From contig CAMZHX010000010.1 of assembly GCA_947307055.1 (NCBI GenBank), positions 1 through 64,000 on the forward strand: 64,000 nucleotides of DNA, given 5' to 3'. This stretch comes from an uncultured Selenomonadales bacterium. Lineage in GTDB: Bacteria > Bacillota > Negativicutes > Selenomonadales > Selenomonadaceae. Position 1 is the first letter of the stretch; each line of letters starts with the position of its first letter. The notes beneath the pieces were generated by a model. That model did no database searches, was not told the origin of the DNA, and was given only the letters and a program-made list of their open reading frames with translations. Positions 7,108 through 15,705 of the stretch are shown piece after piece. The translations under genes and the position numbers were made by a program.

Positions 7108-8034
7108 AAGCGCGGTTATGACCCAGAGATAATTTTTCGCGGCTACCTCGTTGACCTTCCGAAGCTGTTCGGGCGTGAGTTTCGAGCTGATAAAAAGTTT
7201 GGGCGTTGTCGAGAAGAGCGGAACTTTTTCGGCAACAAGTCCATGCGTCTTCAAAAATTCCATAGCCTCTTTCTCGTCTTGTAGGTAATCGTCGGAAATC
7301 TTATCCTCGAAAACTTTTTCGTACATGGCTTTGGTCTCGGCGTAAATCGTCGGGGCTTGGTCTTGACCGTAGAGAGCAGAGGCAACGTCCATGAAATATT
7401 TTTTCTGCGTGAAGTCGGACGTTATCAAGCAACCGCCGTGTTTCTTGAGGACGTCGCGAATATTTTCAACCGCTTGCGCGAGGACATCTTTAGTCAGGTA
7501 AATCGAAACGCCCTGCTCGATAATGCAAACTGCGCCCTTGAAATTCTTCGCGCTTTCCATCATGCCCTGCTTGTCTTGGAGCCAAAAAGATTTGTACTCA
7601 ACATTTTCAATTGCCTTCTTGCTGCCGAATTCCTCAAGGCACCAGTCGCCGATAAGACAAACCGTCTGCAATTCGCCGACAACAACGCTCCGCCCCTCGT
7701 CGCCTAAAATCATGGCTCGCGGCGACAAACTGCACGCCAAATCGAAAACGTTGTTGTAATTTTTCTGGCGAACGTATTCAATCGCGGCGGCGTAATTCAA
7801 CTCCTGATAAAGGCTGTTCGTCAACTCAATCCGCTCGAAGTCGCCGAGATTATCTTTCGTGAAAAAGACCGGGCGGTTAATGAGCTTTAAAAATTTTTGC
7901 GCCTCCGGAATGCCCGCCGCCGATAGCCATTGCAACTTGACCTGCGCGGAGTACTCGACCATTTCAAATTCCGCTGCTCGCGCCGTCGTCGCTATCATCA
8001 GCGCGAACATCATCACTGCTAAAAATTTTTTCAT
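7105..8034 (-). CDS. Exported methyltransferase-like protein, probably not catalytic
   Basis: A signal peptide (MKKFLAVMMFALMIATTARA) precedes a domain that resembles class I methyltransferases of the leucine-carboxyl-methyltransferase type. FDLACSLSPRAMIL takes the place of the usual glycine-rich SAM loop, and CIIEQGVSIYLTKDVL followed by HGGCLITSDF resembles the EGLLMYL region and the following strand. The loop glycine is replaced by serine, and SAM is not expected outside the cytoplasm, so binding is doubtful. The start at 8034 has AGGAG eight bases upstream and begins the signal peptide; an upstream in-frame extension is not needed. It follows the 8074 membrane protein. Confidence 0.55.
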   Translation of the reverse strand: MKKFLAVMMFALMIATTARAAEFEMVEYSAQVKLQWLSAAGIPEAQKFLKLINRPVFFTKDNLGDFERIELTNSLYQELNYAAAIEYVRQKNYNNVFDLACSLSPRAMILGDEGRSVVVGELQTVCLIGDWCLEEFGSKKAIENVEYKSFWLQDKQGMMESAKNFKGAVCIIEQGVSIYLTKDVLAQAVENIRDVLKKHGGCLITSDFTQKKYFMDVASALYGQDQAPTIYAETKAMYEKVFEDKISDDYLQDEKEAMEFLKTHGLVAEKVPLFSTTPKLFISSKLTPEQLRKVNEVAAKNYLWVITAL

Positions 8035-8073
8035 ACATAAAACTCCTTTGTAAAATAACTGAAGCAAGAACAC

Positions 8074-9249
8074 TTATGGCAACTCCGGCAAGTTCCGTGC
8101 AACCGCCGAGTTGTGAACTATTTCTTCTATGCGCTGGTCGAATACGAGTTCCTGTTTGTGCAAGCTCGCTGCCGTATCCAAATCCGCCGCGCTGTTCTCC
8201 GTTATCCCTTTGATGTACGATTGCCACGCCAAAATTGTTATGCGCGTCGATTCTTGCCGGAGGCTCGCTAAAAATTGCGCGCCCTGCGGTACCGGTACTT
8301 GGTCTAGTTCCGCTTGCCGCTCCTCTAGCGACGGAATTATCGTATTCGTGATGTAGTTCGAGACCTCGACGCGCTGATTTGTCGTCATGATTCCGTAGGG
8401 CGACCGCTGCAAAGTTATAAATACGTCCTGTTCCGCCTCGAAGGTTCGGTTATATCTGTAAACGATTTCGGCTGTGTTGTCAATGTACTGCGCCAAATTC
8501 TGTCGCAAAATCGGCGAGACGGCGTCGAGGTAGCCGCGATAATTATCGACGCTGACAATTTTCCAATCGCTCCCGCCGAAATTGAAACTCAAGCCAGGAA
8601 ATTTTATCGTGCGCCCGAAAATCTCGAAGTCCTTGCCGCCAATGTTAATGCTGTCGTTAGCCAAATCTTTCAGCGTGACTTTTAGGGTGTAGGGCACTTG
8701 CGAATAATCTTCGACGATATTAAAAGTTGCGGTCGCTTCCTCGTCCTGAATCTCGACGGCTTCAAGGTCGATAAATGACGTGTGACGAATCAAACTGCGG
8801 TCAAGCAAAATGTCGTAGTCAATGCCGAGCTGCCGCCCCTTTAAAATTCCGCCAGGCAAAATCCATTCGCCGGTGTCAAGGTAGGTGTTGATAACTTTGA
8901 CTGCGCCATTACACATTTGCCGCCGAATCAGCACGTAAAAATTTTCAAAGAGACTTCGTTCGCGGTCAGTCAGTTGCGTATCGTATTTGAAAAGGTCGCT
9001 CGTCAAGTCGTCGTAAGCTGCAAGCGTTACGGAATTCAAATCGACGTGGCGGCGGAAGGTATTTGCATCGCCCGCCTTGTACGCCGTAACCATTTCGCGC
9101 ATAGCGTATTCGGGCGTTTTGGTGTAAATCGCGAAATAGAAAAATATCCCGCCGAATATCAGCAAGAGAATCCCCAATGCAAATAATCTTTCGCGCTCAC
9201 GACGCCTGCGTCTTTCGGCAAGTCGCCGCCTCCAAGTATAATCGTCCAT
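8074..9249 (-). CDS. Single-pass membrane protein of unknown function
   Basis: I do not recognise a family. The first 22 residues are very arginine-rich (RRRLAERRRRRERER), then comes one membrane helix (about residues 23-42), then a large domain of some 340 residues predicted outside the membrane. In that domain the opening resembles stress- or lipoprotein-associated DUF2939-type repeats (TPEYAMREMVTAYKAGD, then a second YSQVPYTLKV module). The end is helical (about residues 290-390). It lies two bases from surE and upstream of the exported methyltransferase-like gene on the same strand, so the three may form one operon. Confidence 0.6.
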   Translation of the reverse strand: MDDYTWRRRLAERRRRRERERLFALGILLLIFGGIFFYFAIYTKTPEYAMREMVTAYKAGDANTFRRHVDLNSVTLAAYDDLTSDLFKYDTQLTDRERSLFENFYVLIRRQMCNGAVKVINTYLDTGEWILPGGILKGRQLGIDYDILLDRSLIRHTSFIDLEAVEIQDEEATATFNIVEDYSQVPYTLKVTLKDLANDSINIGGKDFEIFGRTIKFPGLSFNFGGSDWKIVSVDNYRGYLDAVSPILRQNLAQYIDNTAEIVYRYNRTFEAEQDVFITLQRSPYGIMTTNQRVEVSNYITNTIIPSLEERQAELDQVPVPQGAQFLASLRQESTRITILAWQSYIKGITENSAADLDTAASLHKQELVFDQRIEEIVHNSAVARNLPELP

Positions 9250-9251
9250 AC

Positions 9252-10004
9252 CTAACCCCTAAAAACTTTGCGAAGCTCAACAAGCTCATCATAATTGGCT
9301 GTGTCGAAATTTAGCGGCGTCACCGAGACAAAGCCCAAATTTGTCGCGTAAATGTCGGTGCCCTCGCTCGAATCAATGTCGCGAATCGTCCCGCCGATAC
9401 GGAAATAGGCGCGGCCCTCGTCATCAGTGCGGCTCGCGAAGGCGTTAATATAATCGCGCTGACCAAGTCGCGTGCTCATAAATTCGACCTTATCTGCGCG
9501 GAATTTTTTAGGAAAATTGAGGTTGTGCAGTAAAGGCTCGTGCTTGATGCTCAAAATTTTTTCTAAGTAGTCAACGGTTGCGCTTGCCGCCGCGTCGAAG
9601 GGAATCACCGAATTTTTATCGCGAGAGACTGCCAGCGACGGAATTTCATGCAGGAAACCTTCGAGAGCCGCACCGACCGTCCCGGAGTAGAGAACATCAG
9701 TCGCGAGGTTCGCGCCGTCATTTATCCCGGAAATCACCGCGTCGAAATTTTTATCGCTCATGCCCTCCAGATAAATTTTCACGCAATCAGTTGGCGTGCC
9801 GTCGAAAGTCCAGGCCTCGCAGTCGGGATTGTCAAAGCGTTTGTACTCAACCTCGCGCATGAAGGTTAGCGCGTGAGCCATACCGCTTTGCTGATTGAGT
9901 GGCGCGGCGATTGTCGCCTCGTGACCGCGAGACTTCAAAGCGTCGACTAAAGACCAAAGCCCCGCGCCTTTTATCCCGTCGTCATTCGTTAATAATATTT
10001 TCAA
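9252..10004 (-). CDS. surE: SurE, 5'/3'-nucleotidase
   Basis: Metal-dependent phosphatase acting on nucleoside monophosphates and short polyphosphate. The diagnostic KILLTNDDGIKGAGLWSL places the DD and the following Asn/Ser ligands at the N-terminus; QQSGMAHALTF, TPTDCVKIYL and SGINDGANLATDVLYSGTVG complete the family motifs. The start is taken as TTG at 10004, which gives the standard MKILLTNDDG and has GAGGA eight bases upstream; an ATG at 10019 has no usable spacing. The ribosome site lies inside a family A repeat head. About 250 residues, normal length. Confidence 0.93.
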   Translation of the reverse strand: MKILLTNDDGIKGAGLWSLVDALKSRGHEATIAAPLNQQSGMAHALTFMREVEYKRFDNPDCEAWTFDGTPTDCVKIYLEGMSDKNFDAVISGINDGANLATDVLYSGTVGAALEGFLHEIPSLAVSRDKNSVIPFDAAASATVDYLEKILSIKHEPLLHNLNFPKKFRADKVEFMSTRLGQRDYINAFASRTDDEGRAYFRIGGTIRDIDSSEGTDIYATNLGFVSVTPLNFDTANYDELVELRKVFRG

Positions 10005-10036
10005 ATTATCAATCCTCATTCCTAATTGCTTTTAAA
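10004..10036 (-). repeat. Family A repeat head supplying the surE ribosome site
   Basis: Minus strand: AAAAGCAATTAGGAATGAGG followed by ATTGATAATTTG. The same AAAGCAATTAGGAATGAGGA precedes kdsC at 39564-39598. Here the GAGGA is the likely surE ribosome site. Confidence 0.55.
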
Positions 10037-10082
10037 TTTCGTTGTGATAAACTGTGGAAAAATTTCTAGGGGGCAGCGACTT

Positions 10083-10646
10083 ATGAAAAAATTTTTATCA
10101 GTGGTTGCGATTCTGTTTATGTCAATGAATGTCGCGAGTGCCGAAGAAAATTTCGAGAACGCCAACGAGATTCAATTTGAGTACCTTGACGGCAGCGCGT
10201 TCAGTCAACGCAACGTCGATAATTACAACGTTCATTATTTCGAGAAGGTCACCGATAATGGCGTTATAAGTTACTGGCGCGGACTGACGTTCACGCGAGC
10301 TTTAGGCTACACCAATCCGCGCAAAGATGGCGGCGTCCATCATGACAGTCAAGGCGTCGGGTTGGGGGCGGCGTTCATGTTGCGTTACGATAAAAAAGTT
10401 TCGGGCAAATTTCATGCCGGCGCGGATTTCACTGGCAGTTTCATGCTTTACAACAAGGCTCATCCTTATGACGGTCGCGCTTACGGATTTTTATGGCGAT
10501 TGGGACCGCGCTTGACTTGGCAATTTCGCGACACCGATTCTTTTAGCGTCGGCTACTCGATTAGTCATTTTTCAAACGGTCTCCGCAAACATAATCCGGG
10601 TTATAACACGTTGGGATTTTCCGTCGGCTACACCCACAGCTTTTGA
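10083..10646 (+). CDS. pagL: PagL-like lipid A 3-O-deacylase (outer membrane)
   Basis: Predicted outer-membrane beta-barrel esterase that removes a 3-O-linked acyl chain from lipid A. A signal peptide ends at VASA. The barrel strands alternate aromatic residues, and the active-site stretch SISHFSNGLRKHNPGYN gives the His and Ser of the PagL HxSN motif; the barrel ends with GYTHSF, a terminal Phe typical of Bam-assembled proteins. The start at 10083 has AGGGGG upstream. Lipid A modification fits the LPS genes elsewhere in the window. Family membership is fairly sure; the exact site of deacylation is not. Confidence 0.75.
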   Translation: MKKFLSVVAILFMSMNVASAEENFENANEIQFEYLDGSAFSQRNVDNYNVHYFEKVTDNGVISYWRGLTFTRALGYTNPRKDGGVHHDSQGVGLGAAFMLRYDKKVSGKFHAGADFTGSFMLYNKAHPYDGRAYGFLWRLGPRLTWQFRDTDSFSVGYSISHFSNGLRKHNPGYNTLGFSVGYTHSF

Positions 10647-10714
10647 TAATGCGTAATGCGTAGTGCGTAATGCGTAATGATAAGAATGGCTTTTTAATTA
10701 CGAATTACGAATTG
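10646..10714. repeat. Repeat family A, second full copy
   Basis: Tandem words TAATGCG/TAGTGCG lead into the centre TAATGATAAGAATGGC and then ATTACGAATTACGAATTG. This is the reverse-oriented partner of 7027-7107. It lies between two convergent genes and its outer end supplies the last codons and the TAA stop of ftsY. Confidence 0.8.
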
Positions 10715-11616
10715 AACAAAGCGTCGGCAAATTCTTTAGCATTGAACGGGCGCAAATCGTCGAGCCGCTCGCCGACTCCAACCCATTTGACCGGAATATT
10801 TAACTGCTCCTTTATCCCGATAATCATTCCGCCCTTAGCCGTGCCGTCGAGTTTCGTCAGCACAATGCCTGTTATGCCCGCCGTCTGCGAAAACAATTCG
10901 GCTTGCCGCAGAGCATTTTGACCGGTCGTGGCGTCGAGCACTAATAAAACTTCGTGCGGTGCGCCCGGAATCCCTTTGCCGAGTATCCGATTTATTTTCT
11001 TGAGCTCCTCCATAAGGTTGAATTTATTTTGGAGGCGGCCGGCGGTATCGACAAGGAGCACGTCCATTTTCTGCGCGACGGCACTCCTTGCGGCATCGAG
11101 CGCGACGCTTGACGGGTTAGAGCCTTCGGAGTGTTTGACGAATGCCGCGCCGGTTCTTTGGGCCCAAATCTCCAACTGGTCAATCGCGCCCGCACGGAAG
11201 GTATCAGCCGCCGCCATCATAACTTTTTTACCTTGCGCCTTGTAGTACGCGCCGAGCTTGCCAATCGTCGTAGTTTTGCCCGCGCCGTTGACGCCTATCA
11301 TCAAAATCACTCGCGGTGGCTCCACGTAATCGGAAGTGCCTTCCTCGCCCGTGAGTATCTCGCGAATCTGATTCGATAGAAAATTTTTGACATCGGCGGG
11401 CGAATTTATTTCAGCCTTGCGCACGCCCTTACGAAGTCCGGCAATCAATTTCTCGGTCGTCGCCATTCCGACATCCGAAGTTATCAAAGTTTCCTCCAGC
11501 TCGTCTAAAAGTTCGTCGTCAATCTTCGTCGAGCCGTGAAGAAGTTCGTCAATCTTGTCAATAAATTTTTCGCGAGTCTTAGTCAAGCCCGCTTTCAATC
11601 TGTCAAAAAATCCCAT
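10705..11616 (-). CDS. ftsY: FtsY, signal recognition particle receptor
   Basis: SRP GTPase at the membrane that receives ribosome-nascent chain complexes. N domain (about residues 1-90) and G domain with P-loop GVNGAGKTTTIGK, the G2 region DTFRAGAIDQLE, DTAGRLQNK, TKLDGTAKGG and the closing GVGERLDDLRPF are all in order. The acidic A domain is absent, as in many Firmicutes. The start at 11616 (MGFFDRL) has AGGAGG seven bases upstream. The stop codon lies inside a family A repeat. Confidence 0.96.
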   Translation of the reverse strand: MGFFDRLKAGLTKTREKFIDKIDELLHGSTKIDDELLDELEETLITSDVGMATTEKLIAGLRKGVRKAEINSPADVKNFLSNQIREILTGEEGTSDYVEPPRVILMIGVNGAGKTTTIGKLGAYYKAQGKKVMMAAADTFRAGAIDQLEIWAQRTGAAFVKHSEGSNPSSVALDAARSAVAQKMDVLLVDTAGRLQNKFNLMEELKKINRILGKGIPGAPHEVLLVLDATTGQNALRQAELFSQTAGITGIVLTKLDGTAKGGMIIGIKEQLNIPVKWVGVGERLDDLRPFNAKEFADALFNS

Positions 11617-11656
11617 GCTAAAACCTCCTCGCAAATATTTTAGCAGAATGTCAATT

Positions 11657-11748
11657 TAGGGACAAGGGAAAAGGGAGATGGGAAAAGGGGGAAAAATACT
11701 TTTCCCTTTCAAACTTGCTTTTCCCATTTCCCTTACCCCATTTCCCTA
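11657..11748. repeat. Repeat family B between radA and ftsY
   Basis: Inverted repeat made of GGGAAAAGGGAGATGGGAAA on one side and TTCCCATTTCCCTTACCCC on the other. The TAG stop of radA is formed at its edge. Other copies: 32071, 40330, 43290 and a single arm at 63682. Confidence 0.8.
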
Positions 11749-13119
11749 GTCGCGGGGCATTGAAAGTTTCAGGGTGTCGCGAAGATTTTCGACGGGGAAA
11801 AAATTTGCCTTCGTCGCTGCGCTCAGCTTTGAAACTTCAGCAAAATTTTTTTTAGGCAGAACAATATTAGTAAAGCCCATGCGGATTGATTCGTCGACGC
11901 GCTGACGAGCTTTACTGACTGCTCTGACCTCGCCGCTCAAACCGACCTCGCCAAAGATTACGCTTTGCGGCAAAAGTTTTCTATTAGCGAAACTCGACGC
12001 CAAAGCAATCGCAATCGGCAAATCGGTCGCAGGTTCGTCGATTTTTATCCCGCCCGCCGTCTTGACGTAAACGTCACAAGCCCCTATGCTCAAATGCAAT
12101 CGCTTTTCCAAAACCGCTAGCAAAAGTTGAATCCGTTTCACGTCGACCGAATCGGAAGTTCTGCGCGGCGGCATAAAGGGCGTCGGCGCAACGAGAGCTT
12201 GCACCTCGACAAGTAGCGGGCGCGTCCCCTCGACCGTCGGGACGATGACGCTACCTATATCATCGGCTCGTTCGGGCAAAAATAATTTTGACGCGTCGGG
12301 TACATCTGCCAAGCCCGTGTCGCGCATTTCAAACAAACCAATTTCGCTCGTCGCACCGAACCGATTTTTTATCGCCCGCAATACTCGGAAGTCGGCATTG
12401 CGTTCGCCCTCGAAAAATAAAACCGTGTCGACGATATGTTCAAGCACTCGCGGCCCCGCTAAACTCCCGTCTTTCGTCACGTGCCCGATTATAAATGTCG
12501 TGACGCCCGAACTTTTCGACAGCCTCATCAATCCCGCTGAACATTCCCGAACTTGCGAGACACTACCCGGCGCACTCTCGATGTCCGATTTGTAAATTGT
12601 CTGAATCGAATCGACTATCAAAAGTTCCGGCTTCACTTTCTCGACGTGGTGACTTATCCGCTCAAAATTATTCTCCGCGCAGATGAAAAGTTCATCAGCT
12701 AAGGCGTTCAGACGTTCAGCGCGCATTCTTATTTGCCGCGAACTTTCTTCGCCCGTCACGTATAAAACCCTTTTGCCACTCCGCGCCACGTTAGCACAGA
12801 CTGCCAAAGTTAAACTCGACTTGCCGACGCCAGGATCGCCCGCAATTAGAATTATCGAACCTGGAATCAAGCCGCCGCCTAATACCCTATCCAATTCGCC
12901 CGAACCCGTCATGAAGCGCGGCAGCTCTTCCATATCGACTTCAGCAATCCGGCGCGGCGTCTCGAAAGCAGTCGTCAAAGCGTGAGGACTTTTAATCTCG
13001 GTAGGAATTTCTTCCTCTACAAACGTATTCCAATTTCCACAAGTCGGACATTTGCCGAGCCACTTAACCGACTCCGCGCCGCATTCTTGACAGACATATT
13101 TAACTTTCTTCTTAGCCAT
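11746..13119 (-). CDS. radA: RadA (Sms), DNA repair ATPase
   Basis: RecA-like, hexameric branch-migration ATPase for recombination. An N-terminal zinc finger (CQECG...CPTCGNW) is followed by the RecA core with Walker A GDPGVGKSSL, the RadA-specific KNRFG motif (AIKNRFGATSEIG) and a C-terminal Lon-like domain (GGIKIDEPATDLPIAIALAS). Start at 13119 (MAKKKVKYVCQECG) with GGAGGG upstream, giving 457 residues, the usual length; the longer reading frame upstream has no support. The stop codon falls in a family B repeat. Confidence 0.97.
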   Translation of the reverse strand: MAKKKVKYVCQECGAESVKWLGKCPTCGNWNTFVEEEIPTEIKSPHALTTAFETPRRIAEVDMEELPRFMTGSGELDRVLGGGLIPGSIILIAGDPGVGKSSLTLAVCANVARSGKRVLYVTGEESSRQIRMRAERLNALADELFICAENNFERISHHVEKVKPELLIVDSIQTIYKSDIESAPGSVSQVRECSAGLMRLSKSSGVTTFIIGHVTKDGSLAGPRVLEHIVDTVLFFEGERNADFRVLRAIKNRFGATSEIGLFEMRDTGLADVPDASKLFLPERADDIGSVIVPTVEGTRPLLVEVQALVAPTPFMPPRRTSDSVDVKRIQLLLAVLEKRLHLSIGACDVYVKTAGGIKIDEPATDLPIAIALASSFANRKLLPQSVIFGEVGLSGEVRAVSKARQRVDESIRMGFTNIVLPKKNFAEVSKLSAATKANFFPVENLRDTLKLSMPRD

Positions 13120-13165
13120 AACCTTTTGCCCTCCACCCGCAATAATTTTAAAGGAGTAAATTTTT

Positions 13166-14398
13166 ATGATAAAGAAAATCGCCGCGCTATTGACGGCGGG
13201 AATATTTTTTATAATGCCGAACTTCGCCTTTGCAGAAGAAATCCCAACGGAAACAGAAATAGTCGACGAACCCTTCAACGAGCCGACTAAAGAAAATCCA
13301 CAGCCCGAAGAAAAAATTCCGACGCTCGACCCGTCCTATCACGACTTGCCGACGTACGAGGAGGGCGAGGAACCTCCTAAGCCCGCCGAAGAATTGCCGC
13401 CCGTCGAAGAGGTCGAGGGCTTAGAATTTTTAGTTTATCATCAAGATGGCGTCATGGCCTTCGCGATAATCGCCGACCACGAGAAATATAAATTGCAACC
13501 GGTCATAGCTCGCGGACAAATTCCAGGTCGCGCAACCGTCTCGCAAATGAATGCTCCAGACGCTATCGCCACGATTAACGCAAGTTATTTCGACAAAAGC
13601 GGCGTCATCTACGGCAACACCAAAATTGACGGGGTCACGGTGAGCACGACATACTTTGTCCGCTCGGCTATTGGAATCAACGCGGACGGCTCAACGATTT
13701 TCGGGCGGCAACTTTATCGCGGCGTTTTGCAATTCAATGGCAATGAAGTCGTAATCGGCGGCGTCAACTGCGAGCGCGGTAAAGATAATGTCATTGTCTA
13801 CAACGCTTGGAATGGCGCGACGACCGGCACAAATAATTCGGGCGTCGAACTGATTGTCCGCAATGGCACCGTCGAAAACATTTTGTGGGGCAAGGGCAGT
13901 AACACCATTCCGCCCGACGGCTACGTTGTCAGCGCGCACGGTACCGCCGCCGAAATTTTCAAGAGCGTTTACGATGGCGACCTTATGAACTTCGAGGAGG
14001 ATTATATAAACGTCGAGCACGGCGCGGATTTTAACGAGGCGATTCATATTTTGAGCGCAGGACCGACTTTGGTTAAGAATGGCGAAATTTACGTGACGGC
14101 TGAGGCTGAGCAATTCCCCGCAGATATAAAAAACGGACGGGCTCCGCGCTCTGCAGTCGGCATAACCGAATACGGCGATTATATTTTCGCGGTGGTCGAC
14201 GGTCGGCAAGCTCACAGCAAAGGTTGCACTTTGACGGAGTGGGCGCAAATTCTAAGAAATAATTTCGGCGCGGTTCAAGCGATAAATTTGGACGGTGGCG
14301 GCTCGACCGAACTATTTTTCAAGGGGAGCTTGATAAACAGTCCCAGCGACGGTCGCGAACGACTTATCGGCGACGCCCTGACAATTCTGAGGAAATAA
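13166..14398 (+). CDS. Exported phosphodiester glycosidase-like protein (NAGPA domain)
   Basis: Secreted protein with the domain of N-acetylglucosamine-1-phosphodiester alpha-N-acetylglucosaminidase. A signal peptide (to FAFA) is followed by an acidic, proline-rich spacer of about 65 residues. The domain shows ATINASYFD, SAIGINADG, a long middle region, PRSAVGITEYGDYIFAVVDG and the hallmark INLDGGGSTEL near the end. The bacterial substrate is not known; wall or capsule phosphodiesters are likely. It is divergent from radA with only 46 bases between, and its last 35 bases overlap the convergent heptosyltransferase gene. Confidence 0.85.
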   Translation: MIKKIAALLTAGIFFIMPNFAFAEEIPTETEIVDEPFNEPTKENPQPEEKIPTLDPSYHDLPTYEEGEEPPKPAEELPPVEEVEGLEFLVYHQDGVMAFAIIADHEKYKLQPVIARGQIPGRATVSQMNAPDAIATINASYFDKSGVIYGNTKIDGVTVSTTYFVRSAIGINADGSTIFGRQLYRGVLQFNGNEVVIGGVNCERGKDNVIVYNAWNGATTGTNNSGVELIVRNGTVENILWGKGSNTIPPDGYVVSAHGTAAEIFKSVYDGDLMNFEEDYINVEHGADFNEAIHILSAGPTLVKNGEIYVTAEAEQFPADIKNGRAPRSAVGITEYGDYIFAVVDGRQAHSKGCTLTEWAQILRNNFGAVQAINLDGGGSTELFFKGSLINSPSDGRERLIGDALTILRK

Positions 14399-15704
14399 TC
14401 GGCGGCGTTAAGTTCTCGTTGATAATCAAACGGTTAATGGCGTCGATAACCTGCGCGGGATAAATTTTCTTTTGGCATTCCAACTCGCGAGCCGTGCCCT
14501 TGTGACGTGGGCAAGTGTCATACATAAAATTGACGTGAACATCATTGAAACAGCCGTTACAAACAATCCGATTAGCTACGCGATACGGCGTGTAAAACTC
14601 GTGCCAATCGTGAGTAAAGCCGGCAATCATCACGACCGGACAATTCATCAAATTTGCAAGCCAAGCTAAGCCACTCGACAACCCGATAAAAAATTCGGCG
14701 TAGTAAAGCATATTGGCGCGCTCCATGATTGAAAAGTCGCCGGTAAAATCTTCGGCGTTATCGGGCGTTGCTACAGTGTAAGTGCCTTCGCGCTGAAATT
14801 TTTCTTTGTCAATGCAGAAGACCCGATAGCCCAAGCTTTTCAGATAGTCGACGATAATTTTCCAGCCGTTCGGGTAGAGCCAACCTTTGCGCGGCGTAGT
14901 GGATTGAATTCCTATGCAGACATAAGGCGCACTCGTGACGGGCGCGGCAGTCGGTTTGAAATTCGGCTTAGCGGGCAAAGCATCAAGCCCGACGATATGA
15001 TTTGCCATTCGCGCTAAAGATTCGTTTCTGAAATCGACCGTGCAAAATGGAAAGTCGCCGCCGTACATTTTATAAAAGTAGGTCGCGTAGCTGTCAAAAG
15101 TCATTTCGGCTTGAGGGATTTCGGGATAAATATTCGCGGCGAACTCGCGCAGGTATTCGGGCAGGACAATCGAGACCGCGCAATTAAATTTCCGCTTGAA
15201 CTCACCGACCGACGGCAAGAAGGCTAAGGTATCGCCGAGTCCGCAACGCCTATCGAAGTTCAAAAGAACTTTCTGCCCGTCAAGATTCAACGTGTGCTCA
15301 AAAATTTTTTTATCATCGCGGCTGACTTGAACTTTCCAACGGATAAAATATTTCTCGACCGAAATCAATCGGACGGCGGAAATATCCCTGTCGAAAAAAA
15401 ATTGCCCGCAATCGTCGCCAATCGTGACATGAAAATTTCCTTCGGGCACATCGAGCCGCAAGCCAAAATTAAAATCAAGTCGCAAGCCGTCAATACCCGT
15501 CTCGCCAACAATCGGAGCGTCGCAACCAACTTCGCGCTGTTCGTAAATTTTCATCACGTCGAATAGAAAATTCTGGATAGCGGGCGCGTCAGTCAAAGCC
15601 GGGAAGTTCGGTTTAAAGTCGGGCGTCTTGTCCAAGTCTCGCGTATTCATCACGCCGCGCAGATAATCGCGAATATCTCGCGCACAAAAATATAACTTCC
15701 TCAT
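14364..15704 (-). CDS. O-heptosyltransferase-like glycosyltransferase (BAHT type), copy 1
   Basis: Resembles the bacterial autotransporter heptosyltransferases (TibC/AAH), which attach heptose from ADP-heptose to serines of strand-loop-strand passengers. The N-terminal half is beta-rich (VGETGIDGLRLDFNFGLRLD); the C-terminal half is a GT9-like fold with PYVCIGIQSTTPRKGWLYP and a nucleotide-sugar region (GLSSGLAWLANLMNCPVVMI). An iron-finger-like set CNGC, then CP and ECQ, matches the four cysteines of that family. It starts one base after copy 2 ends. No autotransporter passenger is in the window, so the substrate is open. Confidence 0.75.
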   Translation of the reverse strand: MRKLYFCARDIRDYLRGVMNTRDLDKTPDFKPNFPALTDAPAIQNFLFDVMKIYEQREVGCDAPIVGETGIDGLRLDFNFGLRLDVPEGNFHVTIGDDCGQFFFDRDISAVRLISVEKYFIRWKVQVSRDDKKIFEHTLNLDGQKVLLNFDRRCGLGDTLAFLPSVGEFKRKFNCAVSIVLPEYLREFAANIYPEIPQAEMTFDSYATYFYKMYGGDFPFCTVDFRNESLARMANHIVGLDALPAKPNFKPTAAPVTSAPYVCIGIQSTTPRKGWLYPNGWKIIVDYLKSLGYRVFCIDKEKFQREGTYTVATPDNAEDFTGDFSIMERANMLYYAEFFIGLSSGLAWLANLMNCPVVMIAGFTHDWHEFYTPYRVANRIVCNGCFNDVHVNFMYDTCPRHKGTARELECQKKIYPAQVIDAINRLIINENLTPPIISSELSGRRR

Positions 15705-15705
15705 G

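Noticed and set aside
13691-14248. 185-codon minus-strand frame inside the glycosidase-like gene
   Set aside because: Antisense to a conserved domain; no signal for translation.
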